From Gracilibacillus massiliensis (GTDB taxonomy: Bacteria; Bacillota; Bacilli; Bacillales; Amphibacillaceae): a stretch of DNA of 64,000 nt. The notes beneath the pieces were generated by a model. The model made no database searches, had not been told where the DNA came from, and saw nothing but the letters and a program-made list of their open reading frames with translations. The stretch covers positions 1 through 64,000 of the forward strand of contig NZ_CZRP01000011.1 of assembly GCF_001458115.1 (NCBI RefSeq), given 5' to 3'. How positions within the stretch are numbered: position 1 is the stretch's first letter; every line of letters begins with the position of its first letter. The position numbers were made by a program, and so were the translations under genes. Shown in pieces: positions 26,279 through 36,800 of this stretch.

Positions 26279-26580
26279 TATAGTATAATAGCACCATCTT
26301 ATATGTTAAAAAATGGATGTTAACTTATGAAGCACAAATTACAAACGTTAAGTGAACCTCAATCTAACAGACAATCGTAATTTAGCATAAAAATGGGCTA
26401 TTCATTAGATCGGTCAAATTGAAGGAAGTATCCATAAATCCCCATCACAGGAACGTATACCTTCGAGCATCTTACTGACGAGCTAAAAAAGTTATTACAA
26501 AAAAAGCAAAGCCTGAAGATTGATTTACTGTAAAATCAAATGCATCAGATGATTGTTGAAGTGAACAAAGAACATTCATT
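26279..26580 (+). pseudogene. Internally deleted remnant of a DUF4011-type helicase gene
   Basis: The segment from TATAGTATAATAGCACCATC through the first nine codons (ATG 26327) matches the start of the intact gene at 33830. It then jumps to sequence matching about 35886-36125 of that gene (AATCTAACAGACA, CTTCGAGCATCT, TTGATTTACTG), with stops and indels. About 2 kb is missing between the two blocks. It shows that a second copy once existed here and was lost. Confidence 0.8.
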
Positions 26581-26768
26581 TCGTTTTTTGTTTAAAGATA
26601 TGTAATGGAATTAAACGGAAACCGGAAAGCAGATACTTTTAAGGAGTAAGCTTTTCGTTTTTTTATCTTTTTAAAAAAACTTCAAAAAAAGCAAAACTAT
26701 TGCTGATTGTTTTACGAATATATAAATATAAGCTTACACAATAGATTACAGAAATAGAGTGGTGAAGT

Positions 26769-27329
26769 ATGGAGCGAGATCTTAAGCTGATTCAAAAAAT
26801 TAATAAGAGGGGAAGCGAGGCAGCTGCTAATGAGCTTGTGTCTAACTATTACCACGAAATCTATCATTTTGTTTTTAGACAGACTCTTGATCAAGAACAA
26901 TCTCTCGATTTAACGCAGGATATTTTTATTAATATGCTCCAGGCGCTACATCAGTTCGAAGGAAAGAGAGCTTCCTTTCGAACGTGGTTATATAAGATTG
27001 CCACTTATAAAGTGGTGGATTATTTTCGATCGAAATATTATAGAGTCCAAAATCTTTCAAGTGATATTGATGATATCGAATTTGGAGATGAGGATGATTT
27101 TACGATAACACTTTTACACAAGGAAGAATTGAAGGCTGTTATGGATGTTGTCAATGGCTTGGAGACATCGCTACAACAGATTTTTCGTTTGAAGTTGTTT
27201 GCAGAATATACTTTCCAAGAAATCGCTGCGTCCTTACACATACCAGAATCTACTGTGAAAACCAAATATTATCGTAGTTTGAAGTTTGTAAGGAAAGTAG
27301 TGAAGGAGGCGGATGAAGATGCACGATAA
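26769..27329 (+). CDS. ECF-type RNA polymerase sigma factor
   Basis: 186 residues. Region 2 (about 25-95) has DLTQDIFINML and FRTWLYKIATYKVVDYFRS; region 4 (about 130-180) has LKLFAEYTFQEIAASLHIPESTVKTKYYRSLK with its helix-turn-helix. No anti-sigma gene with a zinc finger follows. Instead the next four genes encode a membrane protein and an ABC exporter, much as in the B. subtilis sigY operon. The next gene starts inside its last codons. Confidence 0.88.
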   Translation: MERDLKLIQKINKRGSEAAANELVSNYYHEIYHFVFRQTLDQEQSLDLTQDIFINMLQALHQFEGKRASFRTWLYKIATYKVVDYFRSKYYRVQNLSSDIDDIEFGDEDDFTITLLHKEELKAVMDVVNGLETSLQQIFRLKLFAEYTFQEIAASLHIPESTVKTKYYRSLKFVRKVVKEADEDAR

Positions 27330-28089
27330 GGAGCAGAAACCCTTTCTGGATATAGATAAAGTCGAACAAGAAATAAAAACAATCGTGGCAAAAGGTGTGA
27401 TGGTACCAGCACCATTTCACAAGCTCCTACAGAATATGTATAAACAAATAGGCATCCGCTTTTTGTTAAGGGATACAAAGGAAATAGCTATAGTGATAAC
27501 GATGATGGTAATTTTGATGGTATCGATTGTCGTAAATGGTCACGAACGACCTAATTCAACATCAAGCTTTTATGGGATGATCATGTGTATTTCACCGATC
27601 CTTTATGGTCTGCTTTCACTATTGCCTTTTTTTAATAGTAAAACTAATGGCACATTTGAAGTGGAGATGACGAGTAAATATAACCTATATCAATTAGCTG
27701 CTTTTCGTATGCTAGTATTCAGTGTGTTTTGTTTTCTGTTAAATACTATTTGGGTGCTATCAATGGCCGTGAAATTTTCATCTATTCATTTTGTCCAAGC
27801 GTTCATGATATCAACCACCTCATTACTGCTGTTTTCCTTGTTGTTTTTATATGTATTAACGAATTTAAAAACTATGTTTACTAAATTGGCAGTGATGATG
27901 GGTTGGATGGGGATTAATGTTTTACTTTTGATGATTGATTCAGCATTTTATCACCAGTTGTTAGTAGCGATACCGTGGTATTTATACGGGATCATTATTA
28001 TATTGACACCCTATCTTTATGTGAAAAAGTTAAAAGAATTCATCTTACTGCATAAAAGGAGAGGAGTTATTCACTATGTTAACGGTTAA
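27319..28089 (+). CDS. Membrane protein of the sigma/ABC operon
   Basis: About 256 residues: a soluble N-terminus (1-50) and about six transmembrane helices. The ATG at 27319 lies 9 bp after AAGGAGG inside the sigma gene; an ATG two codons earlier is too close to that site. The soluble N-terminus could bind the sigma factor, which would make this an unusual anti-sigma, but that is inference. Its end overlaps the ABC gene. Confidence 0.65.
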   Translation: MHDKEQKPFLDIDKVEQEIKTIVAKGVMVPAPFHKLLQNMYKQIGIRFLLRDTKEIAIVITMMVILMVSIVVNGHERPNSTSSFYGMIMCISPILYGLLSLLPFFNSKTNGTFEVEMTSKYNLYQLAAFRMLVFSVFCFLLNTIWVLSMAVKFSSIHFVQAFMISTTSLLLFSLLFLYVLTNLKTMFTKLAVMMGWMGINVLLLMIDSAFYHQLLVAIPWYLYGIIIILTPYLYVKKLKEFILLHKRRGVIHYVNG

Positions 28090-28954
28090 TGGTGTAAGTA
28101 AAAAATTTGGAGATTTTTCCGTGCTACAGGATATTCAGCTTGAGTTCTCAAACGGAGTATACGGTTTACTTGCACCAAACGGCGCAGGAAAAACTACTTT
28201 AATTAAAATGCTGACAACTTTGCTACATCCGACAAAAGGAGAAATTGTATATAATGGCCAAGATGTCTACAGTATGGGAGAGAAATATCGCGATTTGATT
28301 GGCTATCTCCCACAGCAATTTGGCTTCTATAAAAACTATAATCCTTTTCAATATTTACAATACTTAGCGGCACTAAAAGGAATTTCCAAAAAAGATGCGA
28401 ATGAAAAAATACCAGATCTACTCAAGTTAGTTGCCTTAGAAGGTGCCATCAAAAAAAAGATGGGAAAGTTTTCTGGTGGAATGATTCAAAGGGTGGGAAT
28501 TGCTCAGGCGATGCTAAATGACCCGAAAATTTTGATTCTTGATGAACCAACAGCGGGTCTTGATCCAAAAGAACGGGTTCGTTTCAGAAATTTATTATCT
28601 GATTTGGCACGGGATCGAATTGTGGTTTTATCCACACATATTGTCTCAGATGTGGAGTCGATTGCCAATCAAATCATCATGATAAAAAATGAACGTATTC
28701 TCTATAAAGACAGTATTCATACCATTTGTCACCAACTTGATGGTAAGGTCTATCAAACAGAGGTGGATTTTGAACGGGTTGAACGTTTCCGAAGAGAATA
28801 TTTATCTCTTTCAGAAAGACAAGAAAATGGTGTGATGAACATCCGTTTTATTGCAGAAAAAGATTCCGATGCAGGATGGAAGCGAGTGACGCCAACCTTA
28901 GAAGATGTATTCCTTTATCAGTATCAAGATGAGGGTATAGGACAAATTGGATGA
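28076..28954 (+). CDS. ABC transporter ATP-binding protein
   Basis: 292 residues. Walker A APNGAGKT (33-40), Q-loop PQQFGF, signature FSGGMIQR (132-139), Walker B ILILDEP (152-158) and switch His in STHIVSD. A C-terminal ~80-residue extension follows, as in ABC-2 drug or peptide exporters. It overlaps its neighbours on both sides (14 bp and ATGA), so the three are co-translated. Confidence 0.92.
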   Translation: MLTVNGVSKKFGDFSVLQDIQLEFSNGVYGLLAPNGAGKTTLIKMLTTLLHPTKGEIVYNGQDVYSMGEKYRDLIGYLPQQFGFYKNYNPFQYLQYLAALKGISKKDANEKIPDLLKLVALEGAIKKKMGKFSGGMIQRVGIAQAMLNDPKILILDEPTAGLDPKERVRFRNLLSDLARDRIVVLSTHIVSDVESIANQIIMIKNERILYKDSIHTICHQLDGKVYQTEVDFERVERFRREYLSLSERQENGVMNIRFIAEKDSDAGWKRVTPTLEDVFLYQYQDEGIGQIG

Positions 28955-30207
28955 GGATTTTATTGTGTGAAATTCGCAAAGCGATCGTTTCACCCGTCAT
29001 CCTAACGCTTTTAATCCTTTTTATTGTCTTTAATTTTTTCCAGATGTATGAGAATGCCTATATAAAGGAAGATTTACGTGAAGTAAATCGAATGGCTGAA
29101 AGCTATGGCACAGTAATCAATGATGAGATGGTCAGCTTGATGGAAAATGATTATAAATTTCAAATGGAAAAAGTGAATGGGATCACATCTAAAGTGTTGT
29201 CGAAAACTTATCAGGATATGAATGAATTCTATTTGGATAACTCTTTTTATACAGAAGATGCATTTACTGAAAAAGAGTTAGAACTTTTCTCCAACACTGT
29301 ATTACTTGAGATGTACTACTTTACCAGTTTTCATGTAGACGAAAGCTTTTATGAGATTGATCCTGTTAAAATTGCTGAGGCTGAAATAAAAAAGTATGGG
29401 ATCAGAGGGTCAGCGGCCGAACTGATCAGAAGTCAATATGACAAATTCAATGAGCGCTATTCAGATGTACTAAAAAACAAAGAATATAAGCACCTTTTCC
29501 CTGCACAAAGTCTATTTGCGACGCATCTGCTCCTTTTTAAAACGATGTTTAAATCATTTTTGTTCGAAAGTCTTATCCTGACAGTGCTTGTGACCGCGTA
29601 TGTCATGAATTTCGAGTTTGATAGAAGAACCCATTTGCTCACTTATAGCTCGAGGAGAGGAAGGAAATTGTGGGTAGATAAGCTCTGGGCTTCGTTAATT
29701 ACAAATGTCGGTATGTTGACTTTATTATTAGGTATTGGCCTATCAGCTTATTTCAGTGTGTTTTCTTACCAGAGTTTTTGGAATGTACCGATTAGCAGTT
29801 ATTTTAATGCTGGGAATTGGTGGTTTATGTCTTGGTGGAATTTATCTTTTCTTGAATATTTGATTGCTGCTATAGTATTAGCTTATCTACTAATCATTCT
29901 TTTTACTTTAATGACGGTTATTTTAGCTAGATGGATACACAATAGCTATCTCGTTTTCTTTCTTTTCCTTTGTCTCTTTGGGGTGATCATTGCGCTTCAA
30001 GGACTAATTCCAAGTGACAACATTGCTTTTGTTCTAGGTTTCTTCACACCTGTTCATCTTGTGTTGAACTCGTTTTTATGGTTTATGTACAATCCGCTGA
30101 CATTTACAGCTTATTTTGAAGTAATCACAGTAACGGTATGGTTTGTGATTTTACTATTAGCTACTGCGTTTTGTGAAAGAAGCTTTAGAAAATGTGATCT
30201 TAAGTAA
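28951..30207 (+). CDS. ABC-2 type permease
   Basis: 418 residues. One N-terminal helix (about 10-30), a large extracytoplasmic region (about 35-195), then about five helices, the ABC-2 exporter layout. The opening MRILLCEIRKAIVSPVILTL is similar to that of the next permease, so the two are probably paralogs forming a heterodimer. Start overlaps the ATPase stop (ATGA). Confidence 0.82.
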   Translation: MRILLCEIRKAIVSPVILTLLILFIVFNFFQMYENAYIKEDLREVNRMAESYGTVINDEMVSLMENDYKFQMEKVNGITSKVLSKTYQDMNEFYLDNSFYTEDAFTEKELELFSNTVLLEMYYFTSFHVDESFYEIDPVKIAEAEIKKYGIRGSAAELIRSQYDKFNERYSDVLKNKEYKHLFPAQSLFATHLLLFKTMFKSFLFESLILTVLVTAYVMNFEFDRRTHLLTYSSRRGRKLWVDKLWASLITNVGMLTLLLGIGLSAYFSVFSYQSFWNVPISSYFNAGNWWFMSWWNLSFLEYLIAAIVLAYLLIILFTLMTVILARWIHNSYLVFFLFLCLFGVIIALQGLIPSDNIAFVLGFFTPVHLVLNSFLWFMYNPLTFTAYFEVITVTVWFVILLLATAFCERSFRKCDLK

Positions 30208-30222
30208 AGGAGCTGAGAGAAC

Positions 30223-31371
30223 TTGCGGATTTTATTACAGGAGATGAAAAAAATATTTCACCCAGTAATGCTACTGATATTTGTTCTGATTAACTTGCTT
30301 ATGTATTATTTTTTTATTGATTATTATGTATCAGATTTTCAAAACGGACGGCCAGCGACAGACATTTACCATATAGGAGTTGAAATGATAGAAAAATATG
30401 GTCATGAATTGGATCAACAAGAATTTGCGGATTTTAAAGTAGTATATCAACAGGAGTTAAAGAAGGCAGACGAATGGATTCAGGCAAATCAGGTATTATC
30501 TGAAATGGGAATTTCCTCATTCAAAGAGTTCCAAGAAATGGATCAAGGTGTAAACAGTTCTTTTGATGAGTTGAGTAGTGAAATAATGTTCGAAGATGAA
30601 ATTGATTTATTCTGGGAAATTCCAGAAAGGAAACAAATCATCGAATTCGTAGAAGAAAGCTATCGGTATGACAATATGCTCGAATCGCCTTCGCATAATC
30701 AGGAGCAGAGAATTCAAGAAGTAATTGATTCTGGTATGATCAATTCTATTTTTCCTGCTTATCCCGTTGAATATAACTTCATTGAAATTAGCAAGTATAT
30801 TATGATTACAATCCTGGTGAGTGTTGTTTTTATGATTTCACCGATTTTTATCAAAGACGATAAGAATAATATGGTCAGCTTGCAGTATACGTCGAAAGTG
30901 GGAAGAAGCTTATTTAAATGGAAGATAGTTGCAGGACTGCTTTCGACTTTCTTAATTACCACGATTCAGATAGTGATTTATTATAGTATGTATTCTACAA
31001 ATAAAATTGGTATATTTTTGGATAATGGAATCAATTCCTTTATGGGGAATGTGTATTGGTATGACTTATCTTTTCTGCAATTGATCATCATCACCATTGT
31101 GCTGACATATGTGTTGGCGTTATCCTCGGCACTAATGGCGATCTTTGTATCAAGTATATCCAAAAATTACATCTCTCTTATTGGCATTCAACTGCCTATT
31201 TTCTTCATCATTTGCTTTCTTGTTATGGATGGTGCTTTACTTGGAGCGGCGCTTTTAATAAACCAGCCACAGTTTATCGCCCCCGTCTTATACATTTTAA
31301 TCTTAATTCTCTCATTGGTAGTTATTATTTGGAAATGGAGAAGAGAGAGGAATCAGGATATTTTACATTAA
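30223..31371 (+). CDS. ABC-2 type permease, second subunit
   Basis: 382 residues with the same layout as the preceding permease: N-terminal helix, a ~150-residue acidic external domain, and about five C-terminal helices. It starts at TTG 30223 after AAAGGAG. It is the last gene of the sigma factor operon; together the five genes look like an autoregulated exporter for a toxic peptide or envelope stressor. Confidence 0.82.
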   Translation: MRILLQEMKKIFHPVMLLIFVLINLLMYYFFIDYYVSDFQNGRPATDIYHIGVEMIEKYGHELDQQEFADFKVVYQQELKKADEWIQANQVLSEMGISSFKEFQEMDQGVNSSFDELSSEIMFEDEIDLFWEIPERKQIIEFVEESYRYDNMLESPSHNQEQRIQEVIDSGMINSIFPAYPVEYNFIEISKYIMITILVSVVFMISPIFIKDDKNNMVSLQYTSKVGRSLFKWKIVAGLLSTFLITTIQIVIYYSMYSTNKIGIFLDNGINSFMGNVYWYDLSFLQLIIITIVLTYVLALSSALMAIFVSSISKNYISLIGIQLPIFFIICFLVMDGALLGAALLINQPQFIAPVLYILILILSLVVIIWKWRRERNQDILH

Positions 31372-31588
31372 GTAAGATTCATACATAATTGGAATTATTT
31401 AAAGGTATGTGCTGTGTAATCGATAATATTGCTTTGAAAAGAGGATTTTACTTTTTTGTATTTACCTATCATCACATATATAACGCGGTTGTGTAACTTT
31501 TGAAGGATTTTAATCGTATAAGTAGTAGGACATATAATGATTCTGTAGCTTTATTAAAAAATACCAACTTCTCGTTGGGAGGGATTAA

Positions 31589-32164
31589 ATGGAGAGCAGC
31601 GAACTAAGGAAAATGAGAAAGACTCAATTTCTCGTAATGAATGGTCTGATAGTGTCAATCTTAGTAACCTTTATCTTATTGATCCGTTTAATTGATATTA
31701 CATTTTCACAATTCTTTTTAGGCCTTGGTATTATCCTTTTGGTTCAATCAGTTCTTAGATTAGCAAAAGGTGAGTCAACAAAATCATGGATCCCTATTTT
31801 CGAACAAGTCGCTTATTATGAGAAGCATAAAATGGGGAAAGAGTGGAAGAAACAACTGCGGATGAATAATATTTGGAACTTGATATTAAGTGGCATTATA
31901 TTTCTGCAATATTATTTATATCGCGACGCAACAGATTCTACGTTGCAACCAGATTTGATCTTTATGCTAGCCATGACTTTTTTTCTCTTTGTGATAGTAA
32001 ATATCAGTCTATTTTTTCATATTCGTAAAATTGATCGTTCAAATTCAGTAACAGATTTAAAAGGCTACACTTGGAAATCAAATTTGGTGGGCATAATTAT
32101 GGGTATCGGTTTTGCTATGATAGTAATAATGGTTACTATTTTTTATGTTATTTCGACCATTTGA
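31589..32164 (+). CDS. Four-helix membrane protein, unknown
   Basis: 191 residues with hydrophobic segments near 15-35, 38-58, 95-112 and 122-140, and a last helix at 165-188. TGGGAGGG precedes the ATG. It may belong with the ABC operon upstream (217 bp gap) but has no recognised family. Confidence 0.65.
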   Translation: MESSELRKMRKTQFLVMNGLIVSILVTFILLIRLIDITFSQFFLGLGIILLVQSVLRLAKGESTKSWIPIFEQVAYYEKHKMGKEWKKQLRMNNIWNLILSGIIFLQYYLYRDATDSTLQPDLIFMLAMTFFLFVIVNISLFFHIRKIDRSNSVTDLKGYTWKSNLVGIIMGIGFAMIVIMVTIFYVISTI

Positions 32165-32221
32165 GTATAAGGTGTGTCTGATTAGCTTGGCTGAGTGCTT
32201 TTTTTGATTAACCGGAATCCT

Positions 32222-32710
32222 CTACTGCTTATACTCTTCACCGCTATGTATATAACGAGCAACGAAAGAAAAGGCATCATCTAAGGTTAAAATGTCCCAA
32301 TTTTCTTTTCGTTGCTCTCTGTCACCAGGTACATGATGATGGTGATGTGGTTCGGAATTAATTTTGTATTTTTCTGGAGTCCAAGATGCATCGTGAGGTT
32401 CATTTTCCCAAGCAGAAATATGATGATACAACTTGCCCATTTTTGGAATAATAATTTTCCATTGGTAATGATACTCAACAACAAAGCCGGTTCTATATTT
32501 TTCAGTTGCATGTAATCCTGTCTTCCCGTGTACGGGGTGTTCTTTTAGCGGAAACAGTACCGATAACTTGCTATTTGTTCGTTTATAATTACCATATATT
32601 GAATCCTTTGTTGCCAGCTGAGGATAATTGTATAATAAGTTACCGTATTTCTCTAATATTTCTGGGATGTTAGCAGGGAGAAGAATTTTTTCCGACTCAC
32701 TACTACTCAC
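32222..32710 (-). CDS. TumE-like (DUF6516) toxin candidate
   Basis: 162 residues. The central region (RTGFVVEYHYQWKIIIP, then ISAWENEPHDASW, EPHHHHHVPGD and LDDAFSFVARYI) follows the pattern of DUF6516/TumE proteins: a YHY-W strand, an N-x-PH turn and a His cluster before a final helix. Its start overlaps the end of the upstream HTH gene by eight bases, the usual order antitoxin then toxin for this type. The run of five His is an internal feature of the family. Confidence 0.6.
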   Translation of the reverse strand: MSSSESEKILLPANIPEILEKYGNLLYNYPQLATKDSIYGNYKRTNSKLSVLFPLKEHPVHGKTGLHATEKYRTGFVVEYHYQWKIIIPKMGKLYHHISAWENEPHDASWTPEKYKINSEPHHHHHVPGDREQRKENWDILTLDDAFSFVARYIHSGEEYKQ

Positions 32711-33464
32711 TATTCTTCTCTCCTATAATTAGCTTGGTTAACTCCTCTTCCTCTTCAAGTAAATCCCGCCATTCATAATAATCAGAGGGATCATCCATCG
32801 CATCAATATTCATTCCTTCAAAGGCTTTTTCGATACTAGGAGTCTTGTATTTCTTTTTGTATTGCAATTGTTCTTCATGAACTTCACTTAAACGTTCTTC
32901 GGGTGTTTGACGTAAACGCTTCTTCTCTTGGTACAGGTATTGCATTTTAATGCAGTAAACAGGATCCTTCCAAAGATCTACTGCATGTTTGGGGATTTTA
33001 TTATGAGAAGACGTATCTATGTGTTCAAACCCCTGTTTCATGTATTTGTTCAGGGTTACGTTAGATACACCTAAAAGTTCTGCTGCTTGTTTTGGTTTGA
33101 TCAAATAGTCATCCCGATATTCGAAGCTAATATCCTGACTACTAATTTGATAATACCATTCTTCTAAATCTAACTTTAGTTTCCCAAATTCTAAATCACT
33201 GGTTGGTTGACTAAGCACCATCAATCGTTTTAACCATTTCAGTAATGTAGAACGATTTTGGTCTGATAAAATGTATTGCTCATTGAAATGAAGGTAGGTC
33301 GTATCAAAAGTGATTTCCTTTAACCGATTCTTGAAAGTCCCTAACATGATGACAATAATTTGGCTTAAGACATAACTTGTTTCTTTTTCAATCTTTGATT
33401 TGCTTTGTGACTCGTAAGCATTCTCAATGTCTTTTTCTGTTTCTTCAAATATCGTCGCAGTCAT
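32703..33464 (-). CDS. HTH antitoxin of the TumE-like pair
   Basis: About 253 residues. A MerR/excisionase-type helix-turn-helix lies in the middle (LIKPKQAAELLGVSNVTLNK, then KIPKHAVDLW). The N-terminal ~120 residues and the charged, Glu-rich C-terminus are not recognised; the latter may bind the toxin. The site GAGGTG is followed by ATG 33467/33464; an earlier ATG at 33488 would place a ribosome site inside the gene. The inverted repeat at 33521-33557 may be its operator. Confidence 0.65.
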   Translation of the reverse strand: MTATIFEETEKDIENAYESQSKSKIEKETSYVLSQIIVIMLGTFKNRLKEITFDTTYLHFNEQYILSDQNRSTLLKWLKRLMVLSQPTSDLEFGKLKLDLEEWYYQISSQDISFEYRDDYLIKPKQAAELLGVSNVTLNKYMKQGFEHIDTSSHNKIPKHAVDLWKDPVYCIKMQYLYQEKKRLRQTPEERLSEVHEEQLQYKKKYKTPSIEKAFEGMNIDAMDDPSDYYEWRDLLEEEEELTKLIIGEKNSE

Positions 33465-33520
33465 CATTTTCACCTCTTTCACCTCCATTATAACTCTTTA
33501 GTTAATAATATGCTAGTTAT

Positions 33521-33557
33521 AGTTAATTAATGATTTATAGAAAATCATTAACTATTA
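33521..33557. promoter_or_regulatory. Inverted repeat, probable antitoxin operator
   Basis: AGTTAATTAATGATTT and AAATCATTAACT face each other around a short ATAGA centre, about 60 bp before the antitoxin start. The size and place suit autoregulation. Confidence 0.5.
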
Positions 33558-33585
33558 TGTCCAGTCACTGTGATAACATACGTAA

Positions 33586-33762
33586 TTATTCTGTGAATTT
33601 TTTCTTTGTTTTTGTATAGCTATGTACTAGCAATAAGGGTGAAAGACTAATATATTGAATGAAGAAAAGATCAAAAATCTTTGTTTCATTAAATGCGAAA
33701 GTGAGATCAACTATTAACAATATACCTTTAGAACTAATTTTGAATTTCCTATTTCCCAACAT
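33586..33762 (-). CDS. Possible small membrane protein
   Basis: 58 residues, ATG 33762 after GGAGGG with good spacing. Basic start, then a hydrophobic centre (FIQYISLSPLLLVHSY). No family. It overlaps the promoter region of the large helicase gene, so the call is tentative. Confidence 0.35.
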   Translation of the reverse strand: MLGNRKFKISSKGILLIVDLTFAFNETKIFDLFFIQYISLSPLLLVHSYTKTKKKFTE

Positions 33763-33829
33763 CTTTCTTCCCTCCACCAACTATAGTATAATAGCACCAT
33801 CTAACATGTTAAAAAATGGGTGGTAGCTA

Positions 33830-36800
33830 ATGAAGCATAAATTACAAACGTTAAGTGACAGGTTAAACGACATAAGCAGAAGCAATCGGTCAATACGTTT
33901 ACTGAAATTATATAATAAATGGACATTCGATCTAGCTGAGCTAGCAAAAATAGAAAAAGATCCAATCGAAATATTGAAGGCGCTCACAGACAACAAATCG
34001 AAGCTGTTTGTCAAAGAAAAGGCGGATAACCAAGTAGAACTAGCACTCTCTAGAAAGTTAACGACGCTTTTTCGAAATATCCGTTCGATTGAAGAGGAAA
34101 CAGGTCTGTATGATCTCTATCTGGGATACCCAATGATCGAAGGCGCTATGTCGGATGGTACCTATGTCAGAGCGCCATTATTTTTATATCCAGTTCGTCT
34201 CGAAAGAAAAAAGCGAAATGGTGTAGAATGGCATGTCGAACCAATAAACGATCAAGCGCCACAATTAAATCGAACATTATTCCTCGCATTACAAAAATTA
34301 AGTAATATTCATGTGCCTGAGTCTTTGTTTGAAGAAGCAGAAACAAAGGCAACATCGATCAATATCGAAGAATGGAGCCAATGGTTGGCTGATCATGATT
34401 TTACGATAACAGCCAACACATCTGAGCAATTAGAGTCCATCGAAGAGTATACAAGAGATACGATCCCCACCTTTTCTAAAGGCGCATTCCGTCTCAATCA
34501 GCAAGCAGTAGTTGGCCATTTTCCACAAGGAAATTCGGCTATTTTAAGTGACTATGAAAAGTTTGTTGAAATGCTCGAGCAAGGTGAAGGCGATTTAGGA
34601 GTGGTAAGCGAATTTCTGGATCTCAATGTCCAGGAAACGGATGAGAAGATAGATAACCTCCCAACGAAAAACGATCAAACCTATCAGGAAAAACTCGCAC
34701 AAGAGAAAAATAAACATTATGTACTGGATACCGATGCCTCTCAAGAGAAAATATTGGACGCACTTGATCATGAAAAAGGCATGGTTGTTCACGGCCCACC
34801 AGGAACAGGGAAGTCACAAGTGATCGTCAATATGATTTCTAATGCGATCGCAAAAGGGCAGCGGGTGATGCTTGTTACCCAGAAGCGGGCGGCGTTGGAT
34901 GTCGTCTATCAACGTTTAGATGCACTCCAACTGTCGTCAAATGTAGCATTACTGCACGATGAGAAGAACGATCGCAAAACCTTTTATCAAAAATTGAATG
35001 TGCAATTGAACAGAGATCATTCCTACCAAGATCTCCAGCAAGCATTTGATCAATTGTCTCAAAAAATTATTAATACAGAAGATAAACTGGATCAAACCGC
35101 AAAAGCGTTATTTGAAGTACAGCCTCATGGATACAGAGCGTATGATTTATATGGATTAAGTAAAACAGCGAAAGAACAAGATAAAATGATCCCGTTAGAA
35201 GGTATCCTGGAAGAGCTAGATAAACAAAATCTAGCAGACGTTTTACGAAAAGTCAGTACCTATGGCAGCTATTATGCGACATTTGGAAAGGACAATCCTG
35301 TAGCTGATCGCAAATCTTTTTCAGATATGGAGATAAAGGATCGGATTCAATTGATCGAAATTCTGGAAAATGCCATAAAGGAATCCGAACAAAGCATTGA
35401 GCATTTAGAGCATTTCAATGATGAGGATATTACCCCTGCATATAGTCGTCAGATCGATAAAAAGCTAGAAAAAATATATGATGACTTGAACACAGAGGAC
35501 AAAAAGACACTGCAAAAATTACGATTGTGGCTATGGACCACTTTCACCGGTAAAACGATCATCGAAGAGTTACTGGATGGCGAAAAATTCAGTGGCTTAT
35601 CATCAAAAGAATGGCCGAAATTACAAGAAAGCTTAACGATTCTTTATGACTTATCACAGGCAACAGAAGGATTGTTTAAGCAATTAGAAGCATTGGATCC
35701 CTATTTATCAGCAGATTCGATCAAAACGCTAAAAACTCGTATGTCAAAAGGGGACATCCCTTTAGAAGTATTAAAAAAGAAACAGACCTATATCAAGGAA
35801 TTCTTTGATGAGTTACGTGAGATGGATCGCTTGTATGATCAAAGTGCCAAAGAAGTACAGCAGATAATCGATCGGTTAATCGAACGCAATCTAACAGACA
35901 GTAGTAATCTAGCAGAAGAATGGGCTGAAGTGGCCAAACAATCGGCATATATTCACTGGATCGATCAAATTGAAAGGAAGTATCCGGAGATTGCCATGAT
36001 TGGAACTGGCACCTTCGAGCATCTAACAGACGAGCTAAAAGAATTATTACAGAAAAAGCAAAGTCTGACAATTGATTTACTGCAGAATCAAATGTATCAA
36101 ATGATTGCAGAAGTGAAAGCAAACAATCCGAAAGCAGTAAAAGATATGATTTATCAAACAGGGAAAAAACGCCAACTCTGGCCAGTTCGTCGTTTAGTAA
36201 ACGAATTTGCTTTAAAAGGATTACTAGATGTGATCCCGGTCTGGTTAGTATCACCTGAGATCGCTTCTGCTATTTTTCCATTAGAAGAAAAAATATTTGA
36301 TCTTGTCATTTTTGATGAAGCTTCACAGTGTACCGTCGAAAACGGCATACCATCAATTTACAGAGGTAATAAAGTGGTCGTAGCGGGGGATGAACAACAG
36401 CTTCCACCTTCTTCCCTTTTTAAAGGATCTGTCGAATCAGATGAAGATGAGGAACAAGAAGAATTTGAAGAATCACAGAGCTTGCTCAACTTAGCGAAAC
36501 GGATATTGCCAAGCAGCTTATTGGAATGGCATTACCGCTCGAAATCAGAAGAGTTAATTAATTTCTCTAACCACGCTTTTTATCATGGCCATATGCAGAT
36601 TGCACCAAACGTCAATCACCTGCAAGACCCAGCAGCAATTCAATGGCACGAATCCAGTGGACGCTGGATCAACCAGCAAAATACCGTGGAAGCAGAAGAC
36701 GTTGTGAAACTGCTGAAGCAAAAATTAATCGAAGATGCATCGAAAACGATTGGTATTATTACCTTTAATGCGAAACAACAAGCGGCCATTGAAGATGCGA

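Noticed and set aside
35793-36254. 153-codon minus-strand ORF inside the DUF4011-type helicase
   Set aside because: Lies fully opposite a strongly supported coding frame with helicase motifs; it is a shadow.
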